Source: an uncultured Clostridia bacterium (GTDB taxonomy: Bacteria > Bacillota > Clostridia > TANB77 > RGIG9151). From it: 29,696 bases of DNA. The notes beneath the pieces were generated by a model that was not told where the DNA came from, ran no database searches, and worked only from the letters and a program-made list of their open reading frames with translations. Made by a program: the position numbers and the translations under genes. Positions 14,372 to 22,939 of this stretch are shown in pieces. The DNA is taken from assembly GCA_934500865.1 (NCBI GenBank), contig CAKSUD010000015.1, positions 1 to 29,696 of the forward strand, written 5' to 3'. The number at the start of each line of letters is the position of its first letter. Position 1 is the stretch's first letter.

Positions 14372-15907
14372 CTATTCCCACTCAATAGTTGCAGGTGGCT
14401 TACTGGTAATATCGTATACCACTCTGTTAATATGTCCCACTTCATTTACAATTCTAGTTGAAATCTTCTCTAAAACATCATACGGAATTCTTGCCCAATC
14501 CGCTGTCATTCCGTCTACACTTGTTACTCCACGAAGTGCTATTGTATAATCGTATGTTCTCTCATCGCCCATAACACCAACACTTCTCATTCCGGTCAAC
14601 ACTGCAAAGTATTGCCAAATCGATTCTTGAAGTCCGGCTTTCTTTATTTCATCTCTATAAATAAAATCAGCCTCTTGAAGAATTTTTACCTTATCTTCAG
14701 TTATATCTCCGATAATCCTTATAGCAAGTCCAGGACCAGGAAATGGTTGTCTCCATACTAAATCATGTGGAATTCCAAGTTCTTCCCCTAGCACTCTTAC
14801 TTCATCTTTAAATAACATTCTAAGTGGCTCTATTATTTCCTTAAAGTCAACATGGTCAGGCAATCCGCCAACATTATGATGGCTCTTGATTACTGCTGAG
14901 CCTTTAATTCCGCCACTCTCAATTACATCAGGATAAATTGTACCTTGAACTAAGAAATCAACTTTGCCGATTTTCTTCGCTTCTTCTTCAAACACATTTA
15001 TAAACTCAGCACCAATAATTTTTCTCTTAGTTTCTGGATCACTTACACCTTTTAATTTACTTAAAAATCTTTCTTGTGCGTTTACTCTGATTATGTCCAT
15101 ATCAAAGCGTTCCTTGAACACTTTTTCAACTTCGTCGCCTTCATCTTTTCTGAGCAAACCATGGTCAACGAATATACAAGTAAGTTGCTTACCTACTGCT
15201 TTATGTATTAAAGTAGCAGCGACAGAAGAATCTACACCTCCGGATAAAGCACATAACACTTTGCCGTCTCCAACTTTCTCTTTAATACTCTTTATTGCAT
15301 TTTCAGCAAACGCATCCATTTTCCAATCACCACGGCATTTACATACATTAAACAAGAAATTTTTAAGTATTGAATGTCCGTTTATTGTATGCATAACTTC
15401 CGGATGGAATTGAACTGAATATATATTCTTTTCCTCACATTCCATAGCAACGCAACTACAGTTTTCGCTTGTCGCAATTGTTTTAAAACCAGTTGGAACT
15501 TTAGCTACATAGTAAGTATGGCTCATCCAAACTTGGTTTTCGCCAATAATACCATCGAATAATTTACTTTGCTTAAAATCTGAAATTACTTTTCCGTACT
15601 CTCTGTTCTCTGCACGCTTAACTTCTCCGTCAAGTAAATGTGCCGTCATTTGCATACCATAACATATTCCTAAAATAGGTATGTTTAATTCAAAAATTTC
15701 CTTGTTGCAGAGTGGTGCGTCTTCATCTAGTACACTTGCAGGTCCTCCGGTAAAAATAATACCTTTTGGATTTAATGTCCTAATTCTTTCAAGTGAAACA
15801 TTGTATGGCAAAACTTCTGCATAAACGTTTAACTCTCTTACTCTTCGTGCAATAAGTTGATTATATTGCCCACCGAAGTCTAAAACTATGACTTTTTCGT
15901 TTTCCAT
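14372..15907 (-). CDS. guaA: GMP synthase (glutamine-hydrolysing)
   Basis: This 511-residue two-domain enzyme aminates XMP to GMP with ATP and glutamine. Residues 1-190 form the class I glutamine amidotransferase, with GICYGMQ holding the nucleophilic Cys and the VQFHPE triad His-Glu. The ATP pyrophosphatase domain follows with the P-loop LSGGVDSSVAA. The C-terminal dimerisation domain ends in the canonical KPPATIEWE. Length matches the family. ATG 15907 is preceded by AAGGAG. A sigma-A promoter sits between the sufB/D terminator and the gene, with no room for a classical guanine riboswitch in the short leader (about 28 nt). Cytoplasmic; very secure. Confidence 0.98.
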   Translation of the reverse strand: MENEKVIVLDFGGQYNQLIARRVRELNVYAEVLPYNVSLERIRTLNPKGIIFTGGPASVLDEDAPLCNKEIFELNIPILGICYGMQMTAHLLDGEVKRAENREYGKVISDFKQSKLFDGIIGENQVWMSHTYYVAKVPTGFKTIATSENCSCVAMECEEKNIYSVQFHPEVMHTINGHSILKNFLFNVCKCRGDWKMDAFAENAIKSIKEKVGDGKVLCALSGGVDSSVAATLIHKAVGKQLTCIFVDHGLLRKDEGDEVEKVFKERFDMDIIRVNAQERFLSKLKGVSDPETKRKIIGAEFINVFEEEAKKIGKVDFLVQGTIYPDVIESGGIKGSAVIKSHHNVGGLPDHVDFKEIIEPLRMLFKDEVRVLGEELGIPHDLVWRQPFPGPGLAIRIIGDITEDKVKILQEADFIYRDEIKKAGLQESIWQYFAVLTGMRSVGVMGDERTYDYTIALRGVTSVDGMTADWARIPYDVLEKISTRIVNEVGHINRVVYDITSKPPATIEWE

Positions 15908-15941
15908 TTCTTTGCTCCTTTCAGATTATTCACTAGTTATA

Positions 15942-15970
15942 ATTATACATAAAAATAGCAATTTTTTCAA
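15942..15970 (-). promoter_or_regulatory. Sigma-A promoter of guaA
   Basis: TTGAAA (15965-15970), 17-bp spacer and TATAAT (15942-15947) on the minus strand, starting just downstream of the sufB/D terminator. Confidence 0.8.
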
Positions 15971-15971
15971 C

Positions 15972-16004
15972 AAAAAAAGACAGAACAACATTGTATTCTG
16001 TCTT
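15972..16004 (-). terminator. Terminator of the sufCB pair
   Basis: AAGACAGAA and TTCTGTCTT (15978-15986 and 15996-16004) pair across a 9-nt loop, followed on the minus strand by a 7-base T-run, 10 nt after the sufB/D stop. Confidence 0.9.
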
Positions 16005-16014
16005 AAAAATTCCT

Positions 16015-16932
16015 TTATTTCAAGAATCCCTCAATTATCGCATTTTCAGCATCTTTCTCAGTAAGTCCCAAAGTCATAAGCTTTGTTAACTGTTCACCAT
16101 TAATCTTTCCTATTGCTGCCTCGTGAATTAAGTTTGCATCAACATTATTTGCAGTAATTTCCGGAATAGATGTAACAGTAGCCTCATCTTTAATTATAGA
16201 ATCACATTCAACATGTGAAAAACACTTTGCATTTCCAAATACCTTAGAAGCAAATATTTGCTTAGACTTTTCCGTTGCAACTGTTCTAGAAGAAATTTGA
16301 GCTTTTGATGTATCTCCATTTAAGTTTAATTCAAACGATGTTTTCGCAGTTTGAGAACCATGAGTCATTATTTTTTCATTAATTATCAAAGTGGCATTTT
16401 CGCCTACATCTGCCTTTGTAACACGCTCTGTGGAATCTACACCTTTTATTTGCACAGAAGTAATTTCCATATATGAACCTTTGCCTAGTGTAACTTCAGT
16501 AACTGGATTTAAGATTCTTTTTCCGTCTCCGTTACCCTCACCATAATGCTTTTCTATATATTTTACTTTTGCATTTTCTTCTAAGAAAAATCTATGTATT
16601 CCATTATGTTCTGAGTCCCCATGAGCATCGTTATGAATTCCACAACCGGCAACAATAACTACATCCGCATTTTTACCGACAAAGAAATCGTTATACACAT
16701 TATCCTTAAGTCCACTCTCTGTAAGTAATACAGGAATATGAACACTTTCTCTCTTTGTATTTTCCTTTACTATAATATCTATACCAGGTACATCAGTTTT
16801 AGTAACTATATTTACATTTTCGGTAACTTTTCTTTCTATTCCTTTACCATTATATCTAATATTGTATGCACCATCTGAAACTCCATCCCAGTCAGATATA
16901 GTTTGTAACAAGTTTTTATCTGTACTATTCAT
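16015..16932 (-). CDS. SufB/SufD-type Fe-S cluster scaffold protein (minimal SUF/SMS type)
   Basis: This 305-residue protein belongs to the SufB/SufD family of beta-helix scaffolds that assemble iron-sulfur clusters together with the SufC ATPase. The beta-helical core spans about 90-250. The C-terminal family signature includes EATVTSIPEI, a NVDANLIHEAAIGKI segment with the conserved Glu-Ala-Ala, and LMTLGLTEKDAENAIIEGFL. At about 305 residues it is shorter than SufB (~470) and SufD (~430), fitting the reduced single-scaffold form found with SufC in many anaerobes and archaea (the SMS system). Its ATG overlaps the sufC stop by 8 nt (ATGAATAG), implying translational coupling. No SufS, SufU or separate SufB lies nearby. 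Name it sufB/D-like rather than a specific paralogue. Confidence 0.92.
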   Translation of the reverse strand: MNSTDKNLLQTISDWDGVSDGAYNIRYNGKGIERKVTENVNIVTKTDVPGIDIIVKENTKRESVHIPVLLTESGLKDNVYNDFFVGKNADVVIVAGCGIHNDAHGDSEHNGIHRFFLEENAKVKYIEKHYGEGNGDGKRILNPVTEVTLGKGSYMEITSVQIKGVDSTERVTKADVGENATLIINEKIMTHGSQTAKTSFELNLNGDTSKAQISSRTVATEKSKQIFASKVFGNAKCFSHVECDSIIKDEATVTSIPEITANNVDANLIHEAAIGKINGEQLTKLMTLGLTEKDAENAIIEGFLK

Positions 16933-17644
16933 TTATCTCACTCCTTTGCAATTTACAGCAAGTAGGTGCTAAGAAAGCATCATCAGATAATTCTTCTTTG
17001 CTTTCTATTTTCTCTACTTTTCCGTCCTTTAATATTACTATTCTATCAGCAATATTAAGTATTCGCTCTTGGTGAGAAATTGTTAAAATAGGACTTTTGG
17101 CCTTATCTCTCATTTCCTTAAACAAAGTGGTTAAATTGTTAAAGCTCCATAAATCTATTCCTGCCTCAGGCTCGTCCAATATTATAAGGTTTGATTCTCT
17201 ATTTAAAATTGTAGCGATTTCTATTCTCTTTAGTTCTCCGCCAGATAATGAATTGTTTACTTCTCTATTCATATACTCTTTTGCACATAGTCCAACGGAT
17301 GATAAAATGTCACAAATCTGACTACGTGTAGCTTCACCCTTAGAAGATAATTTAATTAAATCCGAAACAGTAAGTCCCTTAAATCTTACAGGTTGCTGAA
17401 AAGCAAAGCTTATTCCTAAATTAGCTCTTTCTACGATACTCATATTGCTAATATCTTGTCCATTAAAAATAATCTTTCCGGAATCTTGTTTGTTAATTCC
17501 CATTATTATTTTAGCTAATGTAGACTTACCTGAACCATTAGGCCCTGTTACAACCACAAATTCACCATCATTTATAGTTAAACTTACGTTATCTAAGATT
17601 TTCTTGTTGTCTCTTTCAAAACATATATTTTGTATTTCTATCAT
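16925..17644 (-). CDS. sufC: SufC-type ABC ATPase for Fe-S cluster assembly
   Basis: The 239-residue cytoplasmic ATPase powers cluster assembly on its SufB/D partner. Visible motifs are Walker A GPNGSGKST, Q-loop FAFQQP, signature LSGGELKR, Walker B LIILDEPEAGID and the H-loop SHQERIL. Separation of the D-loop Asp and the YxEF-like SufC features fit this clade rather than a transporter ATPase, and no permease is encoded nearby. The start ATG 17644 (MIEIQNICFERD) is supported by GGAGGTGA upstream; the frame extends further upstream without a ribosome site. First gene of a two-gene operon, 8-nt overlap with the scaffold gene. Family secure. Confidence 0.95.
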   Translation of the reverse strand: MIEIQNICFERDNKKILDNVSLTINDGEFVVVTGPNGSGKSTLAKIIMGINKQDSGKIIFNGQDISNMSIVERANLGISFAFQQPVRFKGLTVSDLIKLSSKGEATRSQICDILSSVGLCAKEYMNREVNNSLSGGELKRIEIATILNRESNLIILDEPEAGIDLWSFNNLTTLFKEMRDKAKSPILTISHQERILNIADRIVILKDGKVEKIESKEELSDDAFLAPTCCKLQRSEINE

Positions 17645-17675
17645 TAAGCTCACCTCCACAATTATTACAGACAAT

Positions 17676-17704
17676 AAAATACAACACTTCGGTGAAAATG
17701 TCAA
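17676..17704 (-). promoter_or_regulatory. Sigma-A promoter of sufCB
   Basis: TTGACA (17699-17704), 17-bp spacer and TATTTT (17676-17681) on the minus strand, about 30 nt before sufC. The rest of the sufC to 17834 gap is AT-rich with a weaker alternative promoter near 17760-17790 and no clear operator that I can name. Confidence 0.7.
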
Positions 17705-17833
17705 TCCGTTAGGAAAGTAATAAGTAGTGGGGAACTCGTTTTTCGTCACTATAAAATAATGTAAAAATTGCTTTTTGTAAATCTATGTAAAGTAAAATTA
17801 CCTTGAACGTAGGCTCATATAATAATTTATATC

Positions 17834-17877
17834 AAAAAAATATTCCATCACTCCTTATGAAGTTAAATGGAATATTT
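17834..17877 (-). terminator. Terminator of the M28-like gene
   Basis: AAATATTCCAT (17838-17848) and ATGGAATATTT (17867-17877) form an 11-bp stem, followed on the minus strand by a seven-base T-run at 17834-17840. It ends the long sigma-factor gene cluster. Confidence 0.85.
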
Positions 17878-17908
17878 AAAATCCTTTATTATAGTGTGAC
17901 TAACACTC

Positions 17909-18781
17909 TTATTTTAAGCAATCACATAAAATTTTATATGCTTGTTCTATGTTTTCTTTGTTAGGTTCAACTTCGACAATTTCAAAATCATTTTTCGGCA
18001 ATTGTCCTATATTCATAACAGGAAGCTCACTTTTTTCAAGTGAAATTGATTCAATCGTACTAAAGTTTGTATCAACAGTCCAATCCCTTACCACATCTTC
18101 AAACATATAATAAGCGCTATTCTTCTTTCCATCATTAAATCCTACTTTTACGTCAGAATCTCCACAAATTTCATCTAAATTTATAATTGCAACTATGTTT
18201 TCTTTCTCTTTTTCTGTAAGGGCATTAGCATAATATTTTGAACCAATTAGTTGTACTTCGCCTGTAAAAAACACATATATAACATTATACTTTTCATTTT
18301 CACTTATATTTTTTGCACAATTTAATATAATTGAAACTCCAATGCCATTATCATTCAGTTGATTTTTTTCAGCCGTATCATAATGTGCACATACAATAAT
18401 GTCCTGCTTACTTTCATTTCTATCTTTATATGCAATTATATTATTGCTCTTACCTATTGACTGTACTTCAAATCCTTCCCCCAACTTCTCATCTTTCAAA
18501 AATGCAAACCCTTGCTTAGTTAAATTATATTCAAATTCTTGCAGTTCAACTTTGTAATTTCTCTTTTCTAAATAATCATTTATATACTTTGTAGCATCTA
18601 AATCTCCTTGAGTTCCCATCACTCTAGTGGATGGCAAAGAATTTAATGTTTCTATAACATCTGAATATATACTCACCACATCAACTGACTTACCCTTAGC
18701 ATTATTTACATTAATCGTAGAACATGCTACTGTAATAGATAAAAAAAGTATCAACACAATATATATTAATATTTTTCGCAA
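17909..18781 (-). CDS. M28-like peptidase-fold lipoprotein, active site apparently degenerate
   Basis: The 290-residue exported protein begins RKILIYIVLILFL and has a lipobox-like TVAC near residue 20, so it is probably a membrane-anchored lipoprotein. The body is an M28 aminopeptidase-like fold with CAHYDT (metal His133), NDNGIG (Asp144), FFTGEVQLIGS (Glu175) and INLDE (Asp203). The usual GEE pair is GEV, with one residue missing before the GS. The final zinc-binding His of a YHTPxD-type motif is absent; LPKNDFEIVEV occupies that place. It may be a non-catalytic binding or sensor protein. I chose TTG 18781 since AGGAGG lies 9 nt upstream; the ATG at 18805 precedes and contains that site. Last gene of the sigma-factor cluster, behind a hairpin at 18804-18833. 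Confidence 0.82.
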   Translation of the reverse strand: MRKILIYIVLILFLSITVACSTINVNNAKGKSVDVVSIYSDVIETLNSLPSTRVMGTQGDLDATKYINDYLEKRNYKVELQEFEYNLTKQGFAFLKDEKLGEGFEVQSIGKSNNIIAYKDRNESKQDIIVCAHYDTAEKNQLNDNGIGVSIILNCAKNISENEKYNVIYVFFTGEVQLIGSKYYANALTEKEKENIVAIINLDEICGDSDVKVGFNDGKKNSAYYMFEDVVRDWTVDTNFSTIESISLEKSELPVMNIGQLPKNDFEIVEVEPNKENIEQAYKILCDCLK

Positions 18782-18803
18782 AAGATCTTCCCTCCTTATA
18801 AAC

Positions 18804-18833
18804 AAGCCTCTATATTTTTTAACATAGAGGCTT
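18804..18833 (-). terminator. Intergenic hairpin between the SH3 and M28-like genes
   Basis: AAGCCTCTAT (18804-18813) and ATAGAGGCTT (18824-18833) form a perfect 10-bp stem. The downstream tract is only TTGTTTATAA, so termination may be partial, giving reduced expression of the M28-like gene. Confidence 0.65.
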
Positions 18834-18856
18834 GTCTAACCTAATTATATCTACTA

Positions 18857-19183
18857 TTATCTGTTAAAAAATCTAGCCATTGCCCAACCAATTCTACCTT
18901 CCATATTTCTTTCTTGTATTTTTACCCACAAATCTCCATTATCATCAGTTTCCTGATCTAACAACAAACAAGTACATGGCATATACATTAGTCCTAAAGA
19001 TGTATAGGAAGTCCCTGGTCCAGTTCTAAGATTTACCCCATCAGTATTTAGTTCTAGAAAAGTGTGATTTTCTCCATTAATGGAAGTAACTTCAACCTTT
19101 GGTAATGACACTGCATGTACTGGGATAATCATTACTACCATAAATACAAAAACTGCCATCACCATACTTACTGCTTTTTTCAT
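18857..19183 (-). CDS. Small exported SH3-domain protein
   Basis: This 108-residue product has a clear signal peptide (MKKAVSMVMAVFVFMVVMII, cleaved near VHA). The single bacterial SH3 (SH3_3-type) domain includes DGVNLRTGPGTSYTSLG and later DLWVKIQ and GRIGWAMARF. Such domains bind peptidoglycan or wall-associated targets. ATG 19183 follows GGAGG; in-frame codons further upstream have no ribosome site and are not part of the gene. It lies 108 nt after the M23 peptidase gene in the same orientation. A weak promoter (TTTGCT, 17 bp, TATAAG) and a TGCC/GGCA inverted repeat at 19204-19219 could give it extra transcription. Secreted wall protein, no catalytic site. Confidence 0.88.
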   Translation of the reverse strand: MKKAVSMVMAVFVFMVVMIIPVHAVSLPKVEVTSINGENHTFLELNTDGVNLRTGPGTSYTSLGLMYMPCTCLLLDQETDDNGDLWVKIQERNMEGRIGWAMARFFNR

Positions 19184-19291
19184 TTCGCATTCCTCCTCTT
19201 TTTTGCCAATATTTAGGCATTGTTTTATCTTTCTTATACTATATATGTATAAAAAAGCAAAAATAGTGACATTTTTTATCAAATTTGCATA

Positions 19292-20275
19292 TTAGGAAAC
19301 ATATCCATAGTCAGGGAATAAAACATAATCAAAAGGATCTTTCCCTGAAATTTCAAAATGCAAATGAGTTCCAGTAGAATTTCCTGTTGAACCACTCACC
19401 CCTATTTTCGCTCCAGCTGATACAGACACGCTCCCCACGATAACGACTTGATAATTAGAAGGATTATTTTGAACAAGACTATTGCTAGAACTAATCGCTA
19501 AAGAAGGTAAGCTACTCGCTGAGTAACCATTAGCCAAAGAACTTAAATGAGCATAAGTCGTTTTTCCAATAGAAGGACTTTGCTGAGCATAATTGCCATA
19601 ACTTATTAAATACCAATTATTATCATCTGGATTTTTAAATTTTGCATATTTATACGTTACAGTGCCACCTGTAAAAGCATAAACATTTTGAGAACCTCCA
19701 CCAATATCCACTCCAGCATGATTGTTATAACCATAATCTTGCGTCCAAGTACCAGCAGTCATCGGTTTAGAATAATTATAAGTTCTTGATGGAATATTTA
19801 TATTACTAGCTTGAATATAACCAGTCTTTGTTCCTGAGGATGTCTTATATGTAATCTGATACCATTTAACACCATTTACAGTTGTTTCGGATAAGACTCT
19901 TACAATTTCCCTACTCTTTGCTGAACCTATAGAACCAACTTTTGTACTACTCGTAGATGTACTTGTATACACATTATAAGAAGTTCTAGCTAACGTAATA
20001 CCAAGTTCATAATCATTACTTCTACTTTGTTTATTCGTATTAAAACTTTGGTTTTCCTTAGGATAATTAGGATTTTCATATGGAATATATTCCATTGCTT
20101 CTTCATCCCAAGCATAAAAATATGGCTCTTCCATCTTAGATTGCTCTAGAACAGACTGAATATCATTATCGGCTTCATATATTGTTCCTGCAAAAACCTG
20201 AACTGGTGACAAAATGCACAAAGCTAATCCAAATGCTATTATTTTATTAAATTTTGAACATAACATTTTTTTCAT
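19292..20275 (-). CDS. Secreted SH3 + M23 metallopeptidase (peptidoglycan endopeptidase)
   Basis: The 327-residue protein has a signal peptide (to about VFA, residue 29), an SH3 domain (about 93-160) and a C-terminal LytM/M23 zinc peptidase domain (about 175-327). All four catalytic/metal residues are visible: H186 and D190 in NHAGVDIG, H243 in YAHLS, and HxH (H304, H306) in THLHFEISG. Such enzymes cut peptidoglycan cross-bridges during growth or remodelling; being complete, this one is likely active. ATG 20275 lies 6 nt after GGAGG; an ATG at 20296 contains the ribosome site and is rejected. It is 35 nt downstream of the RCC1-protein gene and probably cotranscribed. Confidence 0.93.
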   Translation of the reverse strand: MKKMLCSKFNKIIAFGLALCILSPVQVFAGTIYEADNDIQSVLEQSKMEEPYFYAWDEEAMEYIPYENPNYPKENQSFNTNKQSRSNDYELGITLARTSYNVYTSTSTSSTKVGSIGSAKSREIVRVLSETTVNGVKWYQITYKTSSGTKTGYIQASNINIPSRTYNYSKPMTAGTWTQDYGYNNHAGVDIGGGSQNVYAFTGGTVTYKYAKFKNPDDNNWYLISYGNYAQQSPSIGKTTYAHLSSLANGYSASSLPSLAISSSNSLVQNNPSNYQVVIVGSVSVSAGAKIGVSGSTGNSTGTHLHFEISGKDPFDYVLFPDYGYVS

Positions 20276-20310
20276 AAAGTTCCTCCTTATTTTCATATTT
20301 CTTTAAAATA

Positions 20311-22437
20311 CTATCTAAAAGAATACAATACTGGTTCTCTTTGAGGTTTCTTATCTACGTTATTTATAACACCACCCCAAGTAAAAGTATTTCCCGAATC
20401 TGTTATTGCATAAACGGTAACATCACCAACAACAATTTCACTAATTTTTTCAGGCATCTCAATTTTAACTGGGAATTCAAGGAACTGTTCTTTACTTGAC
20501 TTCATACTATCAAATCCCCAAGTATATATATTACCAGAATTAGAAAGTGCAACTACTTGACAAAGCATAGGTGAAATATTGATTTTACTCATTTTTTCTT
20601 TGAAATTTATTTTTTGAGGAGTTATATATATATCTTTTTCATTTAATCCTAAATATCCCATAATATTATTTCCCCACGCATAAACATTTCCTGTCTCTGA
20701 TATTGCAAAACAAGATTTTGGCCCCGTAGCAATGTCAATAATTCTCTCATCAAAATCAATAGGTTGAAAATTCAGCCTCGTTCCCAACCCGCCATCATTT
20801 ATGTCTCCATACTGGTAAACTTCTCCATTTTTATTCAAAAGCAAAGTATGTGTAGAATAACTTGAAATTTTTTTAACATCAAATGGAATATTAATTTTTA
20901 CTGGTATACTATAAAATTCAGTATCTCCCGTTAATAAACTGCCGTGTTGATTATCTCCCCACGCATACCATTCTCCAGTATCCGTATTTGCTAAAGTGGC
21001 GCTAACTCCCATAAAAAATCTAGTTATTCTCCCATCTATATTTACTTCAACTGGTTCCCATTGGTTTAATGAATTACCGATACCTAATCTACCACCTTGA
21101 TTGTTTCCAAAATTATAGATTTTACCTTCATTAGTCAATATTGTAGTAACTCCAGAAATGGACACACCATCCGTACAAACATTCTTTAACTTTTCAATAA
21201 GCTCTGGTTTATCAACATCAACAGCCTCTTTTCTACCAAGAGCACCATCCAAATATATTCCCCATGTATAAGCATTATTTAAGCTATCGATACATATACT
21301 ATTAGCATATCCCGAACTAATTTTTCGTATATTACCAATTTCAATGTCTTTATTTTTTTCTGATATAACAAGTCCTATATACCCTTTTTTATACAGCATA
21401 TCTAATAGCTTGTGATTAAATTCGCCCGAACAATACTTCTTTTCACCTATAATAATACTGCTGTTATTAGTTAAAAAAATATCACTTATTTTATCATCAA
21501 TTTCTATCAAATTAACTTTATTGTGTTCTGCTTTTTCCATTCCTAGTTGACCGTATTCATTTTTCCCCCAACTATACAAATTACCCGAACTCCCCAAAGC
21601 CATTACATGGTCACTCCCTACAGAAATCTTACTAATGTCTTCTTCCAATTCTAGTAATGTATATTCATTTACAAATGGTTCTTCAATATTAGGTAAACAC
21701 TGTCCAAATTCATTTCTGCCTCTCCCTAACACTTTACCTTCATTGGTAAGTAAAAGACTAAATAAAAAACCATTCTTTACATCCGCTATTCTTGAATCTA
21801 TATTTATTTTTGTTGGGATTGCTACTTGTGTATTTTCTACTTCTGAAATAGAAATTACTTTTTCTAAATATCCCCATTCATAAACATTTCCTTCTTCCGT
21901 TAATGCTAGAGTTGATAATGCACCACATGAAACTTTACAGAAACGCTCATTTGGAATATTTAAGCATACTGGATTTTTAGCATCAACACTTATAGAATCA
22001 TTTCCTAATCCTAATTGATTATATTCATTATTCCCCCATACATAAATTTCACCATCATTACTTACTGCAACTGCATGATTATCACCAATTGAAACATCCT
22101 TAACTTTCAAAGTTTTCAAAGGATATATAACTTCGCCATCTACATTTTCAACAATATTTTCCCAATAATAAAGCTTCCCAGCCATATCAATTGCTACTAC
22201 ATTATTAGAATTAGCACCAATTTTAGAAAAATGAGTATTGCTAAATAATATATTTTTTATATTCTGAGAATCAAATTTTGTAATTTCTATTCCACCAGTA
22301 GATAATTTTTCTATGTAAAAATTATCACCTGCTTTTACTTGAATGGTATTGTCTATATTTCCGGTAAAAAACTTCACAATCAAAAGCATTATTAAAAAAA
22401 ATGTTACACTTAATAAAATCAGTATCTTTCTTTTCAT
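20311..22437 (-). CDS. Membrane-anchored RCC1-repeat beta-propeller protein
   Basis: The 708-residue protein has an uncleaved-looking N-terminal hydrophobic anchor (KRKILILLSVTFFLIMLLI), then extracellular RCC1 repeats through to the end. I see about eleven WG/FG-containing turns, for example VWGNNEYNQLG, SWGKNEYGQLG, TWGIYLDGALG, NFGNNQGGRLG, AWGDNQHGSL and AWGNNIMGYLG, enough for one to two seven-bladed propellers. RCC1 propellers are binding scaffolds. In bacteria they often occur in surface proteins, but no ligand is known here. ATG 22437 is used because GGAGG sits upstream; an ATG at 22452 overlaps that site. It lies 68 nt after the DUF6147-like gene in the sigma-factor cluster. Confidence 0.9.
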   Translation of the reverse strand: MKRKILILLSVTFFLIMLLIVKFFTGNIDNTIQVKAGDNFYIEKLSTGGIEITKFDSQNIKNILFSNTHFSKIGANSNNVVAIDMAGKLYYWENIVENVDGEVIYPLKTLKVKDVSIGDNHAVAVSNDGEIYVWGNNEYNQLGLGNDSISVDAKNPVCLNIPNERFCKVSCGALSTLALTEEGNVYEWGYLEKVISISEVENTQVAIPTKINIDSRIADVKNGFLFSLLLTNEGKVLGRGRNEFGQCLPNIEEPFVNEYTLLELEEDISKISVGSDHVMALGSSGNLYSWGKNEYGQLGMEKAEHNKVNLIEIDDKISDIFLTNNSSIIIGEKKYCSGEFNHKLLDMLYKKGYIGLVISEKNKDIEIGNIRKISSGYANSICIDSLNNAYTWGIYLDGALGRKEAVDVDKPELIEKLKNVCTDGVSISGVTTILTNEGKIYNFGNNQGGRLGIGNSLNQWEPVEVNIDGRITRFFMGVSATLANTDTGEWYAWGDNQHGSLLTGDTEFYSIPVKINIPFDVKKISSYSTHTLLLNKNGEVYQYGDINDGGLGTRLNFQPIDFDERIIDIATGPKSCFAISETGNVYAWGNNIMGYLGLNEKDIYITPQKINFKEKMSKINISPMLCQVVALSNSGNIYTWGFDSMKSSKEQFLEFPVKIEMPEKISEIVVGDVTVYAITDSGNTFTWGGVINNVDKKPQREPVLYSFR

Positions 22438-22505
22438 ATTGTATTCCTCCATAACATACTACGTTTATATGCTCGAGAAAAACAGAACATTTCATAATTT
22501 ATAAT

Positions 22506-22928
22506 CTATTCTAAAATAATTGCCTGACTATCAATTTTTCTTGAATCTCCGCTGCCAGATTTACTTGCCCAAACAGTAACAATTGCATAATACTCTTTAC
22601 CAACAGTACCAAAATACTCAACATAGTCTGAATAAATAGTCTTATTAGTCGTTAAAATATGTGAATGCTCAACATCTGTATAATTATATGTAGCAACTGT
22701 TTTCCAGCCATCATCCCTTTTCTCTTTTAATTCAATTTTTTGTGCACCTATTTCATCCATTCTTGTAGTACCAGTAACATCAAACCAAATTTCAATTTTG
22801 CCACTTCCCTTGTCAACTAAAAATGTATCATATGCTGTAATATACCGACTAGCAAATGGCGTAAAAGCAAAAACTGTTGAAACAATTAATAAACCAAAAG
22901 CAATTACACTAACAATAATTTTTTTCAT
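22506..22928 (-). CDS. Small exported protein, DUF6147-like
   Basis: The 140-residue protein has a signal peptide (MKKIIVSVIAFGLLIVS, ending near VFA) and a compact beta-rich domain: ASRYITAYDTFL, KIEIWFDVTGTTRMDEIGA, then ending in an acidic ILE. The pattern of an ASxY opening and an F/V-x-G-T-xxM-DxIGA motif recalls DUF6147, a family of small clostridial exported proteins of unknown function; I am moderately sure. It is 11 nt downstream of the putative anti-sigma gene, so it is cotranscribed and perhaps an effector of the sigma response. Confidence 0.8.
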   Translation of the reverse strand: MKKIIVSVIAFGLLIVSTVFAFTPFASRYITAYDTFLVDKGSGKIEIWFDVTGTTRMDEIGAQKIELKEKRDDGWKTVATYNYTDVEHSHILTTNKTIYSDYVEYFGTVGKEYYAIVTVWASKSGSGDSRKIDSQAIILE

Positions 22929-22939
22929 ACTTAACCTCC

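Noticed and set aside
15908..15970. Guanine/purine riboswitch upstream of guaA
   Set aside because: The transcript leader is only about 28 nt, too short for a purine aptamer, and no such core sequence is present.
20161..20180. Third sigma-28-like -10 (GCCGATAA) on the minus strand
   Set aside because: It lies within the coding sequence of the M23 peptidase (Ala-Asp-Asn codons) with no gene start nearby and no TAAA at the right distance.
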